A stretch of 39,819 nucleotides of DNA from an uncultured Bdellovibrionales bacterium (GCA_938001965.1 CALLBC010000114.1:1-39819), one strand, 5' to 3'. Numbered from the stretch's first letter, positions 1 to 9,604 are shown. Numbers and translations are program-made. Notes: generated by a model from the sequence alone, not told the origin.

Positions 1-141
1 ACAAAATCTAAAAAAAATCGTTAATTTAGATAATATTGAACAGAACATAAAAAAGTATAAATATATAGCGGCCGTAGTGTGTACTGCGATTTTACTGCTT
101 TCTTACTCATACATAAAAGAAACTAGGGTATCAAAAAAAGT
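1..141. repeat. Terminal overlap, left copy (circular contig)
   Basis: These 141 bases are identical to 39679-39819. The overlap falls inside a gene whose frame continues without a break from the right end into the left end. It is therefore an assembly overlap of a circular molecule rather than a biological terminal repeat. The length of 141 matches a common largest k-mer in metagenome assembly, which is an inference about origin only. Confidence 0.95.
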
Positions 142-1240
142 AAGTATTAAATTAAAGCCAAATTTTGATAATTCAAGAATAATTAGTAATAGAAAATCAG
201 CTTATTTAGATAAGAATAGGCAGTATAATGAGAACTTGAGAACTGTTTTAGGCTCTATAGATGAGCAAAAGCAGACTATAGCTTTACTAAAAGAAGAGTT
301 AAATAGACTAAAAGATAATGCTCATAGAGAGCCTTCTTCAGAAAAAGAAATAACAAAAGAGGACACTAAGCCAGAAGTTACAATTGATAATGCTGGAATT
401 AAAAGTGGTGCAGAAAAACTTGAGTATGTAGACTCTAAGATTCCAGGCCCATCAATAGTTAGTGGTGGAGGCGGAAAAACCATTGTTAGCAGAAGAAGAG
501 TTAAAAAAACTAGAGACCGTTTAGTCTTTCCAGTTAAGTTAAAAAGAGAAACACCAAGTTTTGTAGGGGTTCCAGTGCCAAGCGGCTCCCATGTGAAGGG
601 AAAAGTGCTTGCTGGTGCAAGAGTGGCCCAAGGTAAAACCATCCCTTTTTTAATACAGTTAGACTATTCGTATGTTACGCCGAACCATAAGTATTTGGAC
701 TTATCGGGCTGTTTTATAATAGCAAAAGGTGAGAGTGATCTATCTACTGAGAGGCTTGAATTACAACCTGATTTAATTTCATGTGTAAATGATAAGAATG
801 AAACATTTGAACAAAAAATATCTGGTTGGGCCGTTGATGACAGTGACAATAACTTTGCCCTGGATGCTAAGTTAATTTCAAAAAGAGGGCGTGTGGCTTC
901 AATGGCTTTTTTAGCCAGTATTGTTAAGGGTGTTTCAGAATCTATTAAATTAGCTCAAACAACACAAATAAGAACGCCTCTAGGTGGTAAAGATCAGGTT
1001 ATCAATGGGAATAGCTCAAAGTATATCGCCGCTGGCGGTGCCTCTGAAGCATCAAACATGGTTGCCCAGTGGTACTTAGAGCATGCAAAAAATCTTCTAC
1101 CAACTTTAGAGGTGGGTAGTGGTCGTGATGTTTGGCTTGTACTTTCTAAGTCATTCAAAATTCCAATGAAGTTTTATAAAGAATTTAACATAAAAAAAGG
1201 GGCAAAAAATGAAGAAAATATTAACTCTATTGGTATTTAA
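1..1240 (+). CDS. traB: TraB/VirB10-like T4SS scaffold protein (3' part; start lies at 39665)
   Basis: This is the inner-to-outer membrane scaffold of the type IV secretion channel. Joined across the circle, the gene starts at GTG 39665 and encodes about 417 residues. An N-terminal cytoplasmic stretch is followed by one membrane segment around residues 27-43 (AAVVCTAILLLSYSY), then a coiled coil rich in E, K and Q, then a TraB/VirB10-type periplasmic domain. Typical marks are the proline/glycine segment GVPVPSGSHVKGKVLAGARV, the conserved cysteine in LDLSGCFIIAKG, and GWAVDDSDN. F TraB is somewhat longer, so this is a compact version. It overlaps traK upstream and the small lipoprotein gene downstream, which indicates translational coupling. 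The role assignment is firm because the flanking traE, traK and traC genes are in F order. Confidence 0.88.
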   Translation, partial: QNLKKIVNLDNIEQNIKKYKYIAAVVCTAILLLSYSYIKETRVSKKVSIKLKPNFDNSRIISNRKSAYLDKNRQYNENLRTVLGSIDEQKQTIALLKEELNRLKDNAHREPSSEKEITKEDTKPEVTIDNAGIKSGAEKLEYVDSKIPGPSIVSGGGGKTIVSRRRVKKTRDRLVFPVKLKRETPSFVGVPVPSGSHVKGKVLAGARVAQGKTIPFLIQLDYSYVTPNHKYLDLSGCFIIAKGESDLSTERLELQPDLISCVNDKNETFEQKISGWAVDDSDNNFALDAKLISKRGRVASMAFLASIVKGVSESIKLAQTTQIRTPLGGKDQVINGNSSKYIAAGGASEASNMVAQWYLEHAKNLLPTLEVGSGRDVWLVLSKSFKIPMKFYKEFNIKKGAKNEENINSIGI

Positions 1241-1436
1241 GTTCTTACTTATATCTTGTGCAAGTTCTGGCTCATACAAAGAACTAAGTGCAAGAGCTAT
1301 GTATGGAATAAAAGACAAGCGAATTAAAAAGTATGCTCGTGGCTCTAAAAAAGTACCAGTCTATATGTCTTCAAAAGTTACTGAAGATGGTGATTATTTT
1401 TATGGAGGCTATTTAGATATAGCAATTTCAAAATAA
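1209..1436 (+). CDS. Small lipoprotein in the TraV position
   Basis: A 75-residue protein with a lipoprotein signal peptide: MKKILTLLVFKFLLISC, with the lipobox LISC and the lipidated cysteine at residue 17. The rest is basic and has no domain I recognise. It starts inside the end of traB (32-base overlap, ATG preceded by AAAAAGGGGC) and ends just before traC, exactly where F-type loci carry traV, the outer-membrane lipoprotein of the core complex. F TraV is more than twice as long and has extra cysteines. The call as a minimal TraV analogue rests on position and lipidation, not on sequence similarity. Confidence 0.6.
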   Translation: MKKILTLLVFKFLLISCASSGSYKELSARAMYGIKDKRIKKYARGSKKVPVYMSSKVTEDGDYFYGGYLDIAISK

Positions 1437-1446
1437 AGAGGTCAAA

Positions 1447-3957
1447 GTGGACAAACTAAAAAATATATTTTCAAGTTCAACCAAGTACTATAAAGCGCTT
1501 TTCAAAGAAGAGAGCTTGCTGTCTGAGCATTTACCCTATGAGTCTGTTGTAGACGAAAACTTTGTTATGCTAAAAGACGGAAGTTTTGGTGTGATTTATC
1601 AATTCCCATTATTTGAGCATGAGCCACTGTCTAAGGTAGACTTGGAGGAGGTTAAAGAAAAGCTGGTTTCTTCAATAGTTTTAGATGAAAAAATATCGTG
1701 TGATGTTTTATATTTACAGAGGCACATCTCGGGAAAAAAACTAAATTCATTTAAGAGAAATAATGGAGAAAATAAAATAGCTGAAGGCCTTTTAAATGAA
1801 AGGATTGATTTTTTTTCTAAAGAATTAAAAGAAAATATTTTTGAAAGAAATGTCTTTATGTCATTTAGGTATTACCCTAAGGGACTTGCGAATAAGAACA
1901 TCCAACACTTCTTAAGCAAGAAAGAAAAAGTGTATTTTGATTATATAAAGGATTATGTAGAAAACATAAAAGAATTTAAAAAGTGTTTATTACAGTTTGA
2001 AGGCCTACATTTATCAAGAGGCTTAAAAAAACTTGATGGTTTAGGGATTAAAACCTTACTGAAAAGCTATGCAAACCCTTACTCTACTGATTTTGTTACA
2101 CTAAACGAGAAGCAGTCCCTATCAAAACAGGTTTTTCCAGGTCTTAATAAAATAGATTTTAGTGGGATTTGTGACACTGATATTAAAACTAGAACTTTTT
2201 CTCTAAGTTTGCCAGATAAGTCTTACCTGGGGCAAATGACAGCCCTATTAGAGACAGATTTTCCACTGTCATATTCATTGAAATATAACAAACTGCCAAC
2301 TAAGGATTACGGATTTCTAATTAGTTCAAAGGATATATTTTTATCTACAGCTTTGGGAGATGTTAATGAGCGGATGCTATTAGACCTAAGAGAGACACAA
2401 GAAAAGTACAGCACTGGAGATAAGCTTTTAAATGTATCAATTAGTATAACTGTTTATGGTCGTACAGAGGATGAGCTGGATCATAATTCTAGCCGCTTGA
2501 AACTATTGTTTTTAGAGAAGTTAAATTATGAGTTGTTAGAGGAAGAAACAATAGGATTTGGGTTATTTCTAACCTCACTACCTCTTTCTTATAACCCAAA
2601 GGTTTCATCATTTACTAAAAGATCGTTTCTTGCACATCAATCGGAAGTTACAGATTTCTTTCCTATTTACGATAGTTTTAATGGTTTTAAAACCCCTTTA
2701 CAACACTATGTTTCAAGAGAAGGGAACCTTTGTAATTTTGATCTTTTTTCAAACCAGTCAAGTCATCATACTGTAGTGCTTGCAGACACAGGTGCTGGAA
2801 AATCATTTTTTTTAAACTCGATTAGACATGGCTTAATGGCTCAGAAAGTTCAGCCCCTTATATTCATATTAGAGAAGAAAACTTCAAACAAGATGGCTAC
2901 AGTTTCTTTTAATGGTGAACTTAATGAGTTTTCTAAACTTGATACTAACCACAGCCCCTTTAGAGGGATATATGACGAACAAAAAGTAAATTTCTTAACA
3001 ACTTATTTAAAATCAGCCGTTAAAATGACCTCTGAGAGCTTTAAATGGGAGGCCGAACACGATGAATTCATTAATAGGTCAATAAGACTTGCTTATAACC
3101 AGAAAATTGACATCGGAGATATTGAGTTCAATGGTAAAGAGCTAATATCAAAAGATTCAAAAAAATCAGCGGCTATTACAGTTGAAGATATAATTTCTAC
3201 TTTATCATTGATAGCTAGTGAAGATAAAAAATTCTTAGAGCCTATTGATGACTTAAAGATAAAGCTAATGCCTTTTTATGGTGAAGGTAAATATTCAGAC
3301 CTATTTGATTTTGATGAAAGGAAAATAGAGCACGATAAATTATTTTATGTATACGACATTGATGGTTTAGATTCAGATCCGATTAGACGAGATTTACTTG
3401 TGCTTTCACTGTTTGATGAGATCAGACAAATAAAAGCCTTGCCTCAACATAGCCATAGAGATGTTTATTTTGAAATTGATGAAATTGCACAGTTTGATTC
3501 TATTCCTTATGCTTCAGAGTTAATTACACAGTTTGCGGAAATGGGCCGTAAAGAAGGCATATGGCTTGTGGGAGCCACTAATAGACCTTCTAATTACGTA
3601 AAAAAAGAGTGTTGTAAGGCTATGTGGAGTGTTGCAGATAACTTTATATTCCTGCAAATGGGCTTAGATAATGCTCAAGAAATACATGAGAGCTACCCCC
3701 AGAAAATAACAGAAGTTGATCGGGATATCATTGCTTCTTTAAAAACTAAATCTGGTGAGTACTCTGAGGTTTATTATTTAAACAAATCAAAAACTAAGAT
3801 GGGAGCTTTCCGCTACCACGCCACTAGAAAAGAAATGTGGCTCACTCCATCAAATATAAAGGCTGAGCGCGAAGTGAATAAAGCGTTTAAACAATTCGGC
3901 AAGAATAACAAAGCCTTAGACTACTTACTTAAAACTTTTCCTAACGGAATTTCATAA
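1447..3957 (+). CDS. traC: TraC/VirB4-family T4SS ATPase
   Basis: The 836-residue cytoplasmic ATPase that powers pilus assembly and secretion in type IV systems; its length is close to that of F TraC. The N-terminal half (about residues 25-280) is the TraC/VirB4 non-catalytic region, with the typical opening FVMLKDGSFGVIYQFPLFEHE. The Walker A motif ADTGAGKS lies near residues 446-453, the Walker B motif VYFEIDEIAQF near residue 675, and LVGATNRPSNY follows. It starts with GTG after the ribosome binding site AGAGG. It lies 10 bases after the lipoprotein gene and 13 bases before traH, so it is part of one long operon. Confidence 0.95.
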   Translation: MDKLKNIFSSSTKYYKALFKEESLLSEHLPYESVVDENFVMLKDGSFGVIYQFPLFEHEPLSKVDLEEVKEKLVSSIVLDEKISCDVLYLQRHISGKKLNSFKRNNGENKIAEGLLNERIDFFSKELKENIFERNVFMSFRYYPKGLANKNIQHFLSKKEKVYFDYIKDYVENIKEFKKCLLQFEGLHLSRGLKKLDGLGIKTLLKSYANPYSTDFVTLNEKQSLSKQVFPGLNKIDFSGICDTDIKTRTFSLSLPDKSYLGQMTALLETDFPLSYSLKYNKLPTKDYGFLISSKDIFLSTALGDVNERMLLDLRETQEKYSTGDKLLNVSISITVYGRTEDELDHNSSRLKLLFLEKLNYELLEEETIGFGLFLTSLPLSYNPKVSSFTKRSFLAHQSEVTDFFPIYDSFNGFKTPLQHYVSREGNLCNFDLFSNQSSHHTVVLADTGAGKSFFLNSIRHGLMAQKVQPLIFILEKKTSNKMATVSFNGELNEFSKLDTNHSPFRGIYDEQKVNFLTTYLKSAVKMTSESFKWEAEHDEFINRSIRLAYNQKIDIGDIEFNGKELISKDSKKSAAITVEDIISTLSLIASEDKKFLEPIDDLKIKLMPFYGEGKYSDLFDFDERKIEHDKLFYVYDIDGLDSDPIRRDLLVLSLFDEIRQIKALPQHSHRDVYFEIDEIAQFDSIPYASELITQFAEMGRKEGIWLVGATNRPSNYVKKECCKAMWSVADNFIFLQMGLDNAQEIHESYPQKITEVDRDIIASLKTKSGEYSEVYYLNKSKTKMGAFRYHATRKEMWLTPSNIKAEREVNKAFKQFGKNNKALDYLLKTFPNGIS

Positions 3958-3970
3958 CAAAAAGGACTTT

Positions 3971-5254
3971 ATGATGAACTATACAGTTTTAATTTTACTC
4001 ATATCATTGATTTCACCCAAGCTTTTAGCAGAGCAAATATTTGTAGAAAAAAATCTATACTCTGAAGATTACCTTTTAAAGGACTATCAAGGCAGGAACA
4101 AAAAAGAGATCCTAGATTTTGAAATTGTCGATGTTGATGCTGGTTTTAAAGTGGGTTCTTCTTGTGGAAAGCTGAATGTTAGCTCATCACTACAAGCAAA
4201 CTTTAAAGATGTATTTAATAGAAAGAACTTAGAAAAAGTTGGTAAAAACTTGTTAGCTTCAAGCCCTCACTTACTAACCTGCTACTTAAGCCCGAGTGCT
4301 TGTTCAGTGCTTAAGCATATAGAAAAGCAAGCCTCTGAGATGATGCGCTTTAGACTCGATCAGTGCGCTATTATTGACAAATATACTGATGATAGGGCTG
4401 CTGAATTTGACCAGGGAAAACAAACTTGTGTGCGTAACATAATGTCTCGTAATGGAGGTAATATTAATGACGCCATTGAGTCTTGTGATAATAACTCTTT
4501 ACCTGATATTTCAGGTAAAAATGCCACCACTGCAAAGTCAAAATTAATTGAAGATTCTGCTCGCTGGGCGGGGATTAAGGACATTGAAAGAAAACGGGTA
4601 CTTGATTTCGCAAAAAGCATAGTGGGGGATAATATCCGCTCAGGCGGTGAACTAAAAAATAGCTACGGTACTGCGAAGACCCCGCAAAGTATATCTTTGA
4701 TTACCCATAAGCGAAGTGAAAAGATCTTTAAAACCTTAATTGATATCACAAATAAGATTATTGAAAAAAGAGAGAGGGGGTTCCTTTATAAGGTGTCAGA
4801 TCAGGATTTAAAACCCATTAAAGAACTACTCTCATCAGATCACTTAAACATTCAAACAATATATAAACTATCAAACATAGGTGATGAAAGACGATCTCAA
4901 GCTCTGTCGATACTCTCTAATAAGATTGCCAAAAGTACCATTGCTTCTGACACACTAAAAGCCTCAGAGCTTTTAGGTGTATTCCTAGCTAACCCTAATC
5001 TCTCATCTACTGGGAAAAAAGAGATCTTAGAAAAACAGTATTTGTTAGCACGTGCTTTAAACTTCAATTTACAGGTTTCTGAAAAGTCTGAAAGCTTAAT
5101 CAAAAACTCGTTATACTCAGCCAGTAAGCTTAGTGAGTTTGATGCAAGCTCAAGAAGAAATTCAAATTTAAACCAGACATTCAATCAGATTAACAATAAC
5201 CAAGCAGACTCAGGGCTCTTTGATTGCTCTGATCCTGTATTCTGTGTGGAGTAA
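3971..5254 (+). CDS. traH: TraH-like F-type mating-pair protein
   Basis: A 427-residue exported protein with a signal peptide, MMNYTVLILLISLISPKLLAEQ. In F-type systems TraH is a periplasmic/outer-membrane-associated protein needed for pilus assembly. The family signature near residues 55-110 is recognisable: VDAGFKVGSSCGKLNVSSSL, then NFKDVF, then a cysteine-containing SPSACSVLKHIE segment. The C-terminal half is helical and polar. It lies between traC and the traG-like gene, and traH-traG adjacency is standard in F-type loci. The gap to traG is only two bases, implying coupled translation. Confidence 0.75.
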   Translation: MMNYTVLILLISLISPKLLAEQIFVEKNLYSEDYLLKDYQGRNKKEILDFEIVDVDAGFKVGSSCGKLNVSSSLQANFKDVFNRKNLEKVGKNLLASSPHLLTCYLSPSACSVLKHIEKQASEMMRFRLDQCAIIDKYTDDRAAEFDQGKQTCVRNIMSRNGGNINDAIESCDNNSLPDISGKNATTAKSKLIEDSARWAGIKDIERKRVLDFAKSIVGDNIRSGGELKNSYGTAKTPQSISLITHKRSEKIFKTLIDITNKIIEKRERGFLYKVSDQDLKPIKELLSSDHLNIQTIYKLSNIGDERRSQALSILSNKIAKSTIASDTLKASELLGVFLANPNLSSTGKKEILEKQYLLARALNFNLQVSEKSESLIKNSLYSASKLSEFDASSRRNSNLNQTFNQINNNQADSGLFDCSDPVFCVE

Positions 5255-5256
5255 CC

Positions 5257-6783
5257 ATGTACACTTTAGATGCTTACCAAGCCATGTATCAATACATTGG
5301 ACTGTCAACTCTACAAGGGATAGTCGCCTTTCTGACCTCAACTTCAATCATCAAAGCAAGCCTTGTGATGATTTTTGGAACTACTTTTTTGTTCTACTTA
5401 ATAGGTTATTTCTCAAACTTCATGTCATTTGGTTTTTTAAACCAGCGTGGAGTGAGTGTAAGTCGCATTTTTAGATTAATAGTATCCTTTTACATAGGTC
5501 TATCCATACTTAGTGTTCAGAAAGGGGCTCATATTCAAAACTATGGCGGCACTTCTTACGAAAACAATAAGTATATACAAGCCAACCTTACTAATGATGT
5601 TTCAAATATCAAAGTCCCTTGGCTGTTTGATTTAACAACAAGAGTGGCTGAGGAGATCGGTTATTTATTCAATCACACCATTGATAAAGTTTTAAAGGGC
5701 GATCGACAATCAAACCTTAAAGCTCCGAACTTCTTTTATAAGGCCGCTATGTACTCCACCACTTCAACTATTAAGGGCCCTAAAATCAGAAAATCTTTAG
5801 TTAACTATATTGAAGCTTGCGCAGGTCCTGCGCTAGCAAATTCAGGTAAAAACGACATAGACGATTATTTTTCAGCAAGTAAAACACCTGAGCTACTGAG
5901 GTCAATTGTTGTGAACTCCAATACTGGCGACACTTGTTATGATTTAAAAAGAAATCTGATGACTAGCGTAAGAAATGAAACAGAAAGCGGGCGGCTAGCC
6001 AAGTTAAACTCTATGTCTTCTGATAGAGGTAATAGTTATAGGACTGGCCTAGCTGTAAGCACAAAAATACTTAACACAGTAACTTCAAAACAATTAGCCA
6101 ATGAATACATTGGCAAAAGGTTCCTGGTAGGCGGTGATATGGCCTCAGCTGAAGCAACCTCTACTTTAGTTAACTTAAAACAAATGTTTAGTACGCTAAA
6201 TAGTACTGAGGGAAAGCTAGCTCTTTTCGGCGGCTCTAAATACCAAGGGTTCAATGAAGCAGCAAAAAGGCAAAAGGCTTTTTCAGAGCATTTAAAAAGA
6301 GCACCTCATATTTTGGGATTACTAAAAATGTGCCTCATGGTTATCTTTCCATTTTTAGTGTTCTTCATTATTGCTGGTAAATGGAAGCCATTTGTTTGGT
6401 GGTTCATGTTTTATTTATCTTTATGTATTTGGCCAGTGTTCTGGAATTTATTTTATTATGTGATGGTTGGGATCACAGAGTCTACCGCTGAAATGAAAAA
6501 GCTCACTGAGTTGAACGAGCTGAGTTTGACCTCTTCGGCGATTTTATCGCAGTCAATTTATTACTTCCATCAAATATACAGTTACCTCCAGTTAGGGGTC
6601 GGCGTCGCCATCTCTGGTGCATTTATTCCCCTTACTAGGTCACTAATGACTGATACCGCTGAGGATAAGCTCGATGTTCTGGGCACCTTTCAAAAAGGAA
6701 AAGCTGGAACACAGCTTGCTAAAAGTGGAGTTGGTGCAGCAACAAAGATAGCATCAAAAGTTGTGACGAAGGGGGTCGTATGA
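5257..6783 (+). CDS. traG: TraG N-terminal-domain inner-membrane protein
   Basis: A 508-residue polytopic protein resembling the N-terminal domain of F TraG (TraG_N), which acts in pilus assembly and mating-pair stabilisation. Hydrophobic segments are seen near residues 29-52, 68-86, 352-372, 376-405 and 445-465, with a long periplasmic region (about 90-345) between the second and third. F TraG is nearly twice as long and has a large C-terminal periplasmic domain linked to entry exclusion. That part is absent here, and the protein ends soon after the last membrane segment. The stop codon overlaps the next start (ATGA). Confidence 0.75.
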   Translation: MYTLDAYQAMYQYIGLSTLQGIVAFLTSTSIIKASLVMIFGTTFLFYLIGYFSNFMSFGFLNQRGVSVSRIFRLIVSFYIGLSILSVQKGAHIQNYGGTSYENNKYIQANLTNDVSNIKVPWLFDLTTRVAEEIGYLFNHTIDKVLKGDRQSNLKAPNFFYKAAMYSTTSTIKGPKIRKSLVNYIEACAGPALANSGKNDIDDYFSASKTPELLRSIVVNSNTGDTCYDLKRNLMTSVRNETESGRLAKLNSMSSDRGNSYRTGLAVSTKILNTVTSKQLANEYIGKRFLVGGDMASAEATSTLVNLKQMFSTLNSTEGKLALFGGSKYQGFNEAAKRQKAFSEHLKRAPHILGLLKMCLMVIFPFLVFFIIAGKWKPFVWWFMFYLSLCIWPVFWNLFYYVMVGITESTAEMKKLTELNELSLTSSAILSQSIYYFHQIYSYLQLGVGVAISGAFIPLTRSLMTDTAEDKLDVLGTFQKGKAGTQLAKSGVGAATKIASKVVTKGVV

Positions 6784-7067
6784 TGCTTTGTTGTTCTTTT
6801 TATTTGAGCGAAGCTCACGAAACCCCCGGAAGCATTTTTGCTGGAGGACGGATTTTGCTAGCAAATATCCCCGCTTGCGGCGAAAAATTCGCCTTCAAAT
6901 CAGGGAGACTTTTAATAAAAGATACATCAGCTTTTCAAAAAAAGGTCCGCGCAGCTGGCGTTTGTGACACTAAAAAATTTTTTGCAGAATACTTTGTGGC
7001 AATAACTCGTGCCCTCTTGGCCAAAGAACAAGTGCATAGATTAAATAAATTTTGGACCAAAAAATAA
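6780..7067 (+). CDS. Hypothetical protein, coupled to traG
   Basis: A 95-residue protein that I do not recognise. Its start overlaps the traG stop as ATGA, which favours genuine coupled translation. The N-terminus (MMLCCSFYLS) is cysteine-rich and only weakly hydrophobic. The C-terminal half is basic, with a helical stretch FFAEYFVAITRALLAKEQ. The first 150 bases are richer in G and C than the surroundings and contain a perfect inverted repeat, GGCGAA/TTCGCC. It is the last gene before the mobilisation genes. It could be a periplasmic accessory of the transfer system, but nothing in the sequence proves this. Confidence 0.5.
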   Translation: MMLCCSFYLSEAHETPGSIFAGGRILLANIPACGEKFAFKSGRLLIKDTSAFQKKVRAAGVCDTKKFFAEYFVAITRALLAKEQVHRLNKFWTKK

Positions 7068-7100
7068 AAGGATTGGACCTGTTTTTTTGTGGAACGGGTC
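7052..7100 (+). other. Inverted/direct repeats upstream of mobC; candidate oriT or attenuator
   Basis: Between the last tra gene and mobC there is a direct repeat TTGGACC (7052-7058 and 7073-7079) and an imperfect hairpin GACCTGTT (7076-7083) / AACGGGTC (7093-7100) with a T-rich loop. Origins of transfer of MobC-type relaxases usually lie next to mobC and carry an inverted repeat beside the nick site, so this is a reasonable oriT candidate. I cannot recognise a nick-site consensus. A weak terminator or attenuator is an equally possible reading. Confidence 0.25.
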
Positions 7101-7145
7101 TATTTAGAACAAGTACAGAAATACTTTTTAAATAAGGAGAAAATC

Positions 7146-7505
7146 ATGGACAAGAACAAAAAAGACACACAGGATTCAAGAAATGGTAAATCTACCAGAA
7201 AGTGTGTGTACCTAAGGCTATCAGATCAAGAGTATGAATCACTAGATAGATTAAGCCTCAAGACTGGTCTTAAAAAAACATCTGTACTCAAAGAAGGCTT
7301 AAATAGACTTTCAATTCAACCAGAAATAGTTACTCAAAAAGATTATAAAGCACTCCTTACACAACTCATAAAAATTGGCACTAACATCAATCAAATTAGT
7401 AAAGTGGCCAATAGTAGACAATATATAAGTCAAAAACAGGTCCTTCTAAAGATCTCTAGTCAGGTTAATGAAATCAAATCAATGGTGGAAAGTGGCATAC
7501 GTTAA
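7146..7505 (+). CDS. mobC: MobC-like mobilisation accessory protein
   Basis: A 119-residue protein that helps the relaxase open the origin of transfer. Residues 18-55 (CVYLRLSDQEYESLDRLSLK and following) look like a ribbon-helix-helix DNA-binding fold. The C-terminal part, with LIKIGTNINQISKVAN near residues 71-86, is the typical MobC motif. I chose ATG 7146 because it has the ribosome binding site AAGGAG; the frame is open further upstream. Its end overlaps the relaxase start by 14 bases, the usual mobC-relaxase arrangement. Such proteins commonly repress their own promoter. Confidence 0.85.
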   Translation: MDKNKKDTQDSRNGKSTRKCVYLRLSDQEYESLDRLSLKTGLKKTSVLKEGLNRLSIQPEIVTQKDYKALLTQLIKIGTNINQISKVANSRQYISQKQVLLKISSQVNEIKSMVESGIR

Positions 7506-9180
7506 AGCAAAATTTGTTCACCATGTAAAAGACTTAGAGATCTATTTGCTAGCTCGTGATGAGAAAGATTTAAAGGCCTCAACATCAGGCTTTGAGTTAG
7601 GTGGTGCACATAATTTTTTCACCGAGATACAAAGCTATGCAGCTCATAGGGATACCCCAAACAAAGGAATACACATTATCCAGTCATTCCACGAGAAAGA
7701 AACCGCTAAGTTGAGTATCGAATTTTTACACCAAATGGGTCGAGAGTTTATAGAAAAAGCATACCCAGGCTTTGATTATATGGTCGTTAGTCATTGGGAT
7801 ACAGAGCACAAACATAATCATATTTTACTTAATAACTATTCTCTCGAAAATGATAAATTAATTAGAAACAAGTACTCTGTACGTGATCATCTAAGAGATG
7901 TAAGTGACGATATCATTAGCCGTTATGGATTTGAAATTATACACGAAAAACCCAAAGGGCAGGTTCATGGCTTCTTTAATAAGGTAACTCCAACTGAAGA
8001 CGAAGAGTCTAAACCCTCTTTAAAAGAGAAGCAGTTCATGTATAGAGTAGAGACCGGCTTTGCTCTATCAAATAACTTAAAAGAATTTGAACGAGTACTT
8101 GAAATTTTCTCTGTGGAGGTTAGCTATACTAAAAATGGAGTTATTTTTGACTCCGGTAAGGGTATTAAAAATCTTAATGGCGGTAACTACTCAGCACATC
8201 TTGAGTCAAAATCGAGCCTTAAACAGTTCTTCAAAGAAAGAGCACTTGAAACTACAGTTCCCACATTAAGTGTTACAGAAGTTAAAAAAGTTAAGTCTAT
8301 TACTATGTACTCACTTCGTCAGCATTATCCTGATATATTCAAAGAAAAAGATGGGGACACATACTATAAGCACAATCGCAGTGTTCGTGTAGATTTTGAA
8401 AAAAACCGCTACGTGATGGAGTTTAAACCCAAAGTCACAGAAGAAAATCCAGAACCTAGAAAAGTAGATGGCCTAAAAGGGTCTCCCATAGAATTTTTAA
8501 TGGCCCACAACAGATTAGAGGCACCTAAGGTTTTAGCCAAAATAGTAGAAAACAAAGATGCTCTAAACAAAATAAAAATCCAGACGCAACACACTCCATT
8601 TAAAAGATACTCTCCTGGAAAAAAATATAAAACAAAGATAGAGAACTTTTTAACTTTCTTAAATGGGTCAGGGCTAAACAAAGATCAGTACAAATTATTT
8701 AAAACCCATGCTTCAAGTACTTTAGGAAAAAATAGAATTATTAAATACAAAAATCCATTAAATAAAATTAAGAACTCAATGTATTTTTACTTTAGCCAGA
8801 ATAAGAACGAATGGAGGCCCTACAGATATTTAGATTATGAAGATATTAATTTGAAATCAAATCCATCAGCTGAGCTTATAGCCTATGACAACCCATTAAA
8901 GTATTTTAAGGATAATGGCAAAGAAGAATTAAAAGGTAAGAATACCTTAGTTATATCAGAAAATAGCCTACAGCTATTAACTGATCCAGTCCTCGATATA
9001 TTAAATACATCTAGTAAAATCACTATCAAATCAGACAAGCCAGAGATATTTAGTTATTTAAAAAATTATTCAAATTTGAAAGATAAACTTCATTTCGAGC
9101 ATCCATCAAAAAATGATGTCTTGCGCCAAAAATTATTGTTAAAAACAAAAAAAATTAATGAACAAGAAATTAAACTCTAA
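7492..9180 (+). CDS. Relaxase (MobA/VirD2-like, HxDxxHxHNH type)
   Basis: The conjugative relaxase nicks one strand at oriT and pilots it into the recipient. The metal-binding motif is clear: HWDTEHKHNH near residues 102-111, preceded by GIHIIQSFHEKE, as in the Relaxase family (PF03432, MOB-P/Q-like). After about residue 160 the sequence is no longer familiar and has no helicase motifs, so this is not a TraI-type MOB-F relaxase although the secretion system is F-type. The start is taken as GTG 7492 inside the end of mobC; the frame is also open from 7468. Length is about 562 residues. The catalytic tyrosine cannot be assigned with confidence; SYAAHRD near residue 42 is a candidate. Confidence 0.88.
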   Translation: MAYVKAKFVHHVKDLEIYLLARDEKDLKASTSGFELGGAHNFFTEIQSYAAHRDTPNKGIHIIQSFHEKETAKLSIEFLHQMGREFIEKAYPGFDYMVVSHWDTEHKHNHILLNNYSLENDKLIRNKYSVRDHLRDVSDDIISRYGFEIIHEKPKGQVHGFFNKVTPTEDEESKPSLKEKQFMYRVETGFALSNNLKEFERVLEIFSVEVSYTKNGVIFDSGKGIKNLNGGNYSAHLESKSSLKQFFKERALETTVPTLSVTEVKKVKSITMYSLRQHYPDIFKEKDGDTYYKHNRSVRVDFEKNRYVMEFKPKVTEENPEPRKVDGLKGSPIEFLMAHNRLEAPKVLAKIVENKDALNKIKIQTQHTPFKRYSPGKKYKTKIENFLTFLNGSGLNKDQYKLFKTHASSTLGKNRIIKYKNPLNKIKNSMYFYFSQNKNEWRPYRYLDYEDINLKSNPSAELIAYDNPLKYFKDNGKEELKGKNTLVISENSLQLLTDPVLDILNTSSKITIKSDKPEIFSYLKNYSNLKDKLHFEHPSKNDVLRQKLLLKTKKINEQEIKL

Positions 9181-9192
9181 AAGGGGGAATGT

Positions 9193-9591
9193 ATGGAAGT
9201 GCAAACAAGTAAAGTGAAGAGAAAGCCAACTACTGTTAAGAAATCTTTAACTTATAAGTCAAATTTATTACTTAAAAAAATTAGTGAGAAGGTCAATGGA
9301 GTAAAAGACGGTATAAATCCAAAGAAGTACGTCAAAGATGATGAGTTGTTAGCTTTTGCTATTTCTAAGATCACTGACAGTGACATTAGTCAGCTTTGGC
9401 AATCTAGGCTAAGTGTAGAAGAACTCATTAGGGTTGATCACAAAAAGTATAATGAGAAAAGTAGAGATAAAATTAGCTATGATGACTATTTAGAGATGTT
9501 ACGGCTTGGATTTAAACAAAAAAATAATATTGAATACGATAATAACCATATCGAGTCTGAAGATAATAGTATCAAAAAAATGGCAAACTAA
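9193..9591 (+). CDS. Hypothetical protein of the mobilisation operon
   Basis: A 132-residue, highly charged protein that I do not recognise. The first 45 residues are strongly basic (KVKRKPTTVKKSLTYKSN), which could contact DNA, and the C-terminus is acidic and asparagine-rich. It begins 12 bases after the relaxase with a strong ribosome binding site (AAAGGGGGAATGT before ATG) and is followed by a strong terminator, so it is the last gene of the transfer operon. Possible roles are relaxosome accessory or transferred effector; neither is shown by the sequence. Confidence 0.7.
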   Translation: MEVQTSKVKRKPTTVKKSLTYKSNLLLKKISEKVNGVKDGINPKKYVKDDELLAFAISKITDSDISQLWQSRLSVEELIRVDHKKYNEKSRDKISYDDYLEMLRLGFKQKNNIEYDNNHIESEDNSIKKMAN

Positions 9592-9604
9592 TACGACTAG
9601 AAAC

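Noticed and set aside
322-642. Minus-strand ORF of 106 codons within traB
   Set aside because: Shadow of the traB frame, with no initiation signal or operon context.
5220-5474. 84-codon ORF bridging the end of traH and the start of traG
   Set aside because: Overlaps two well-supported genes in another frame.
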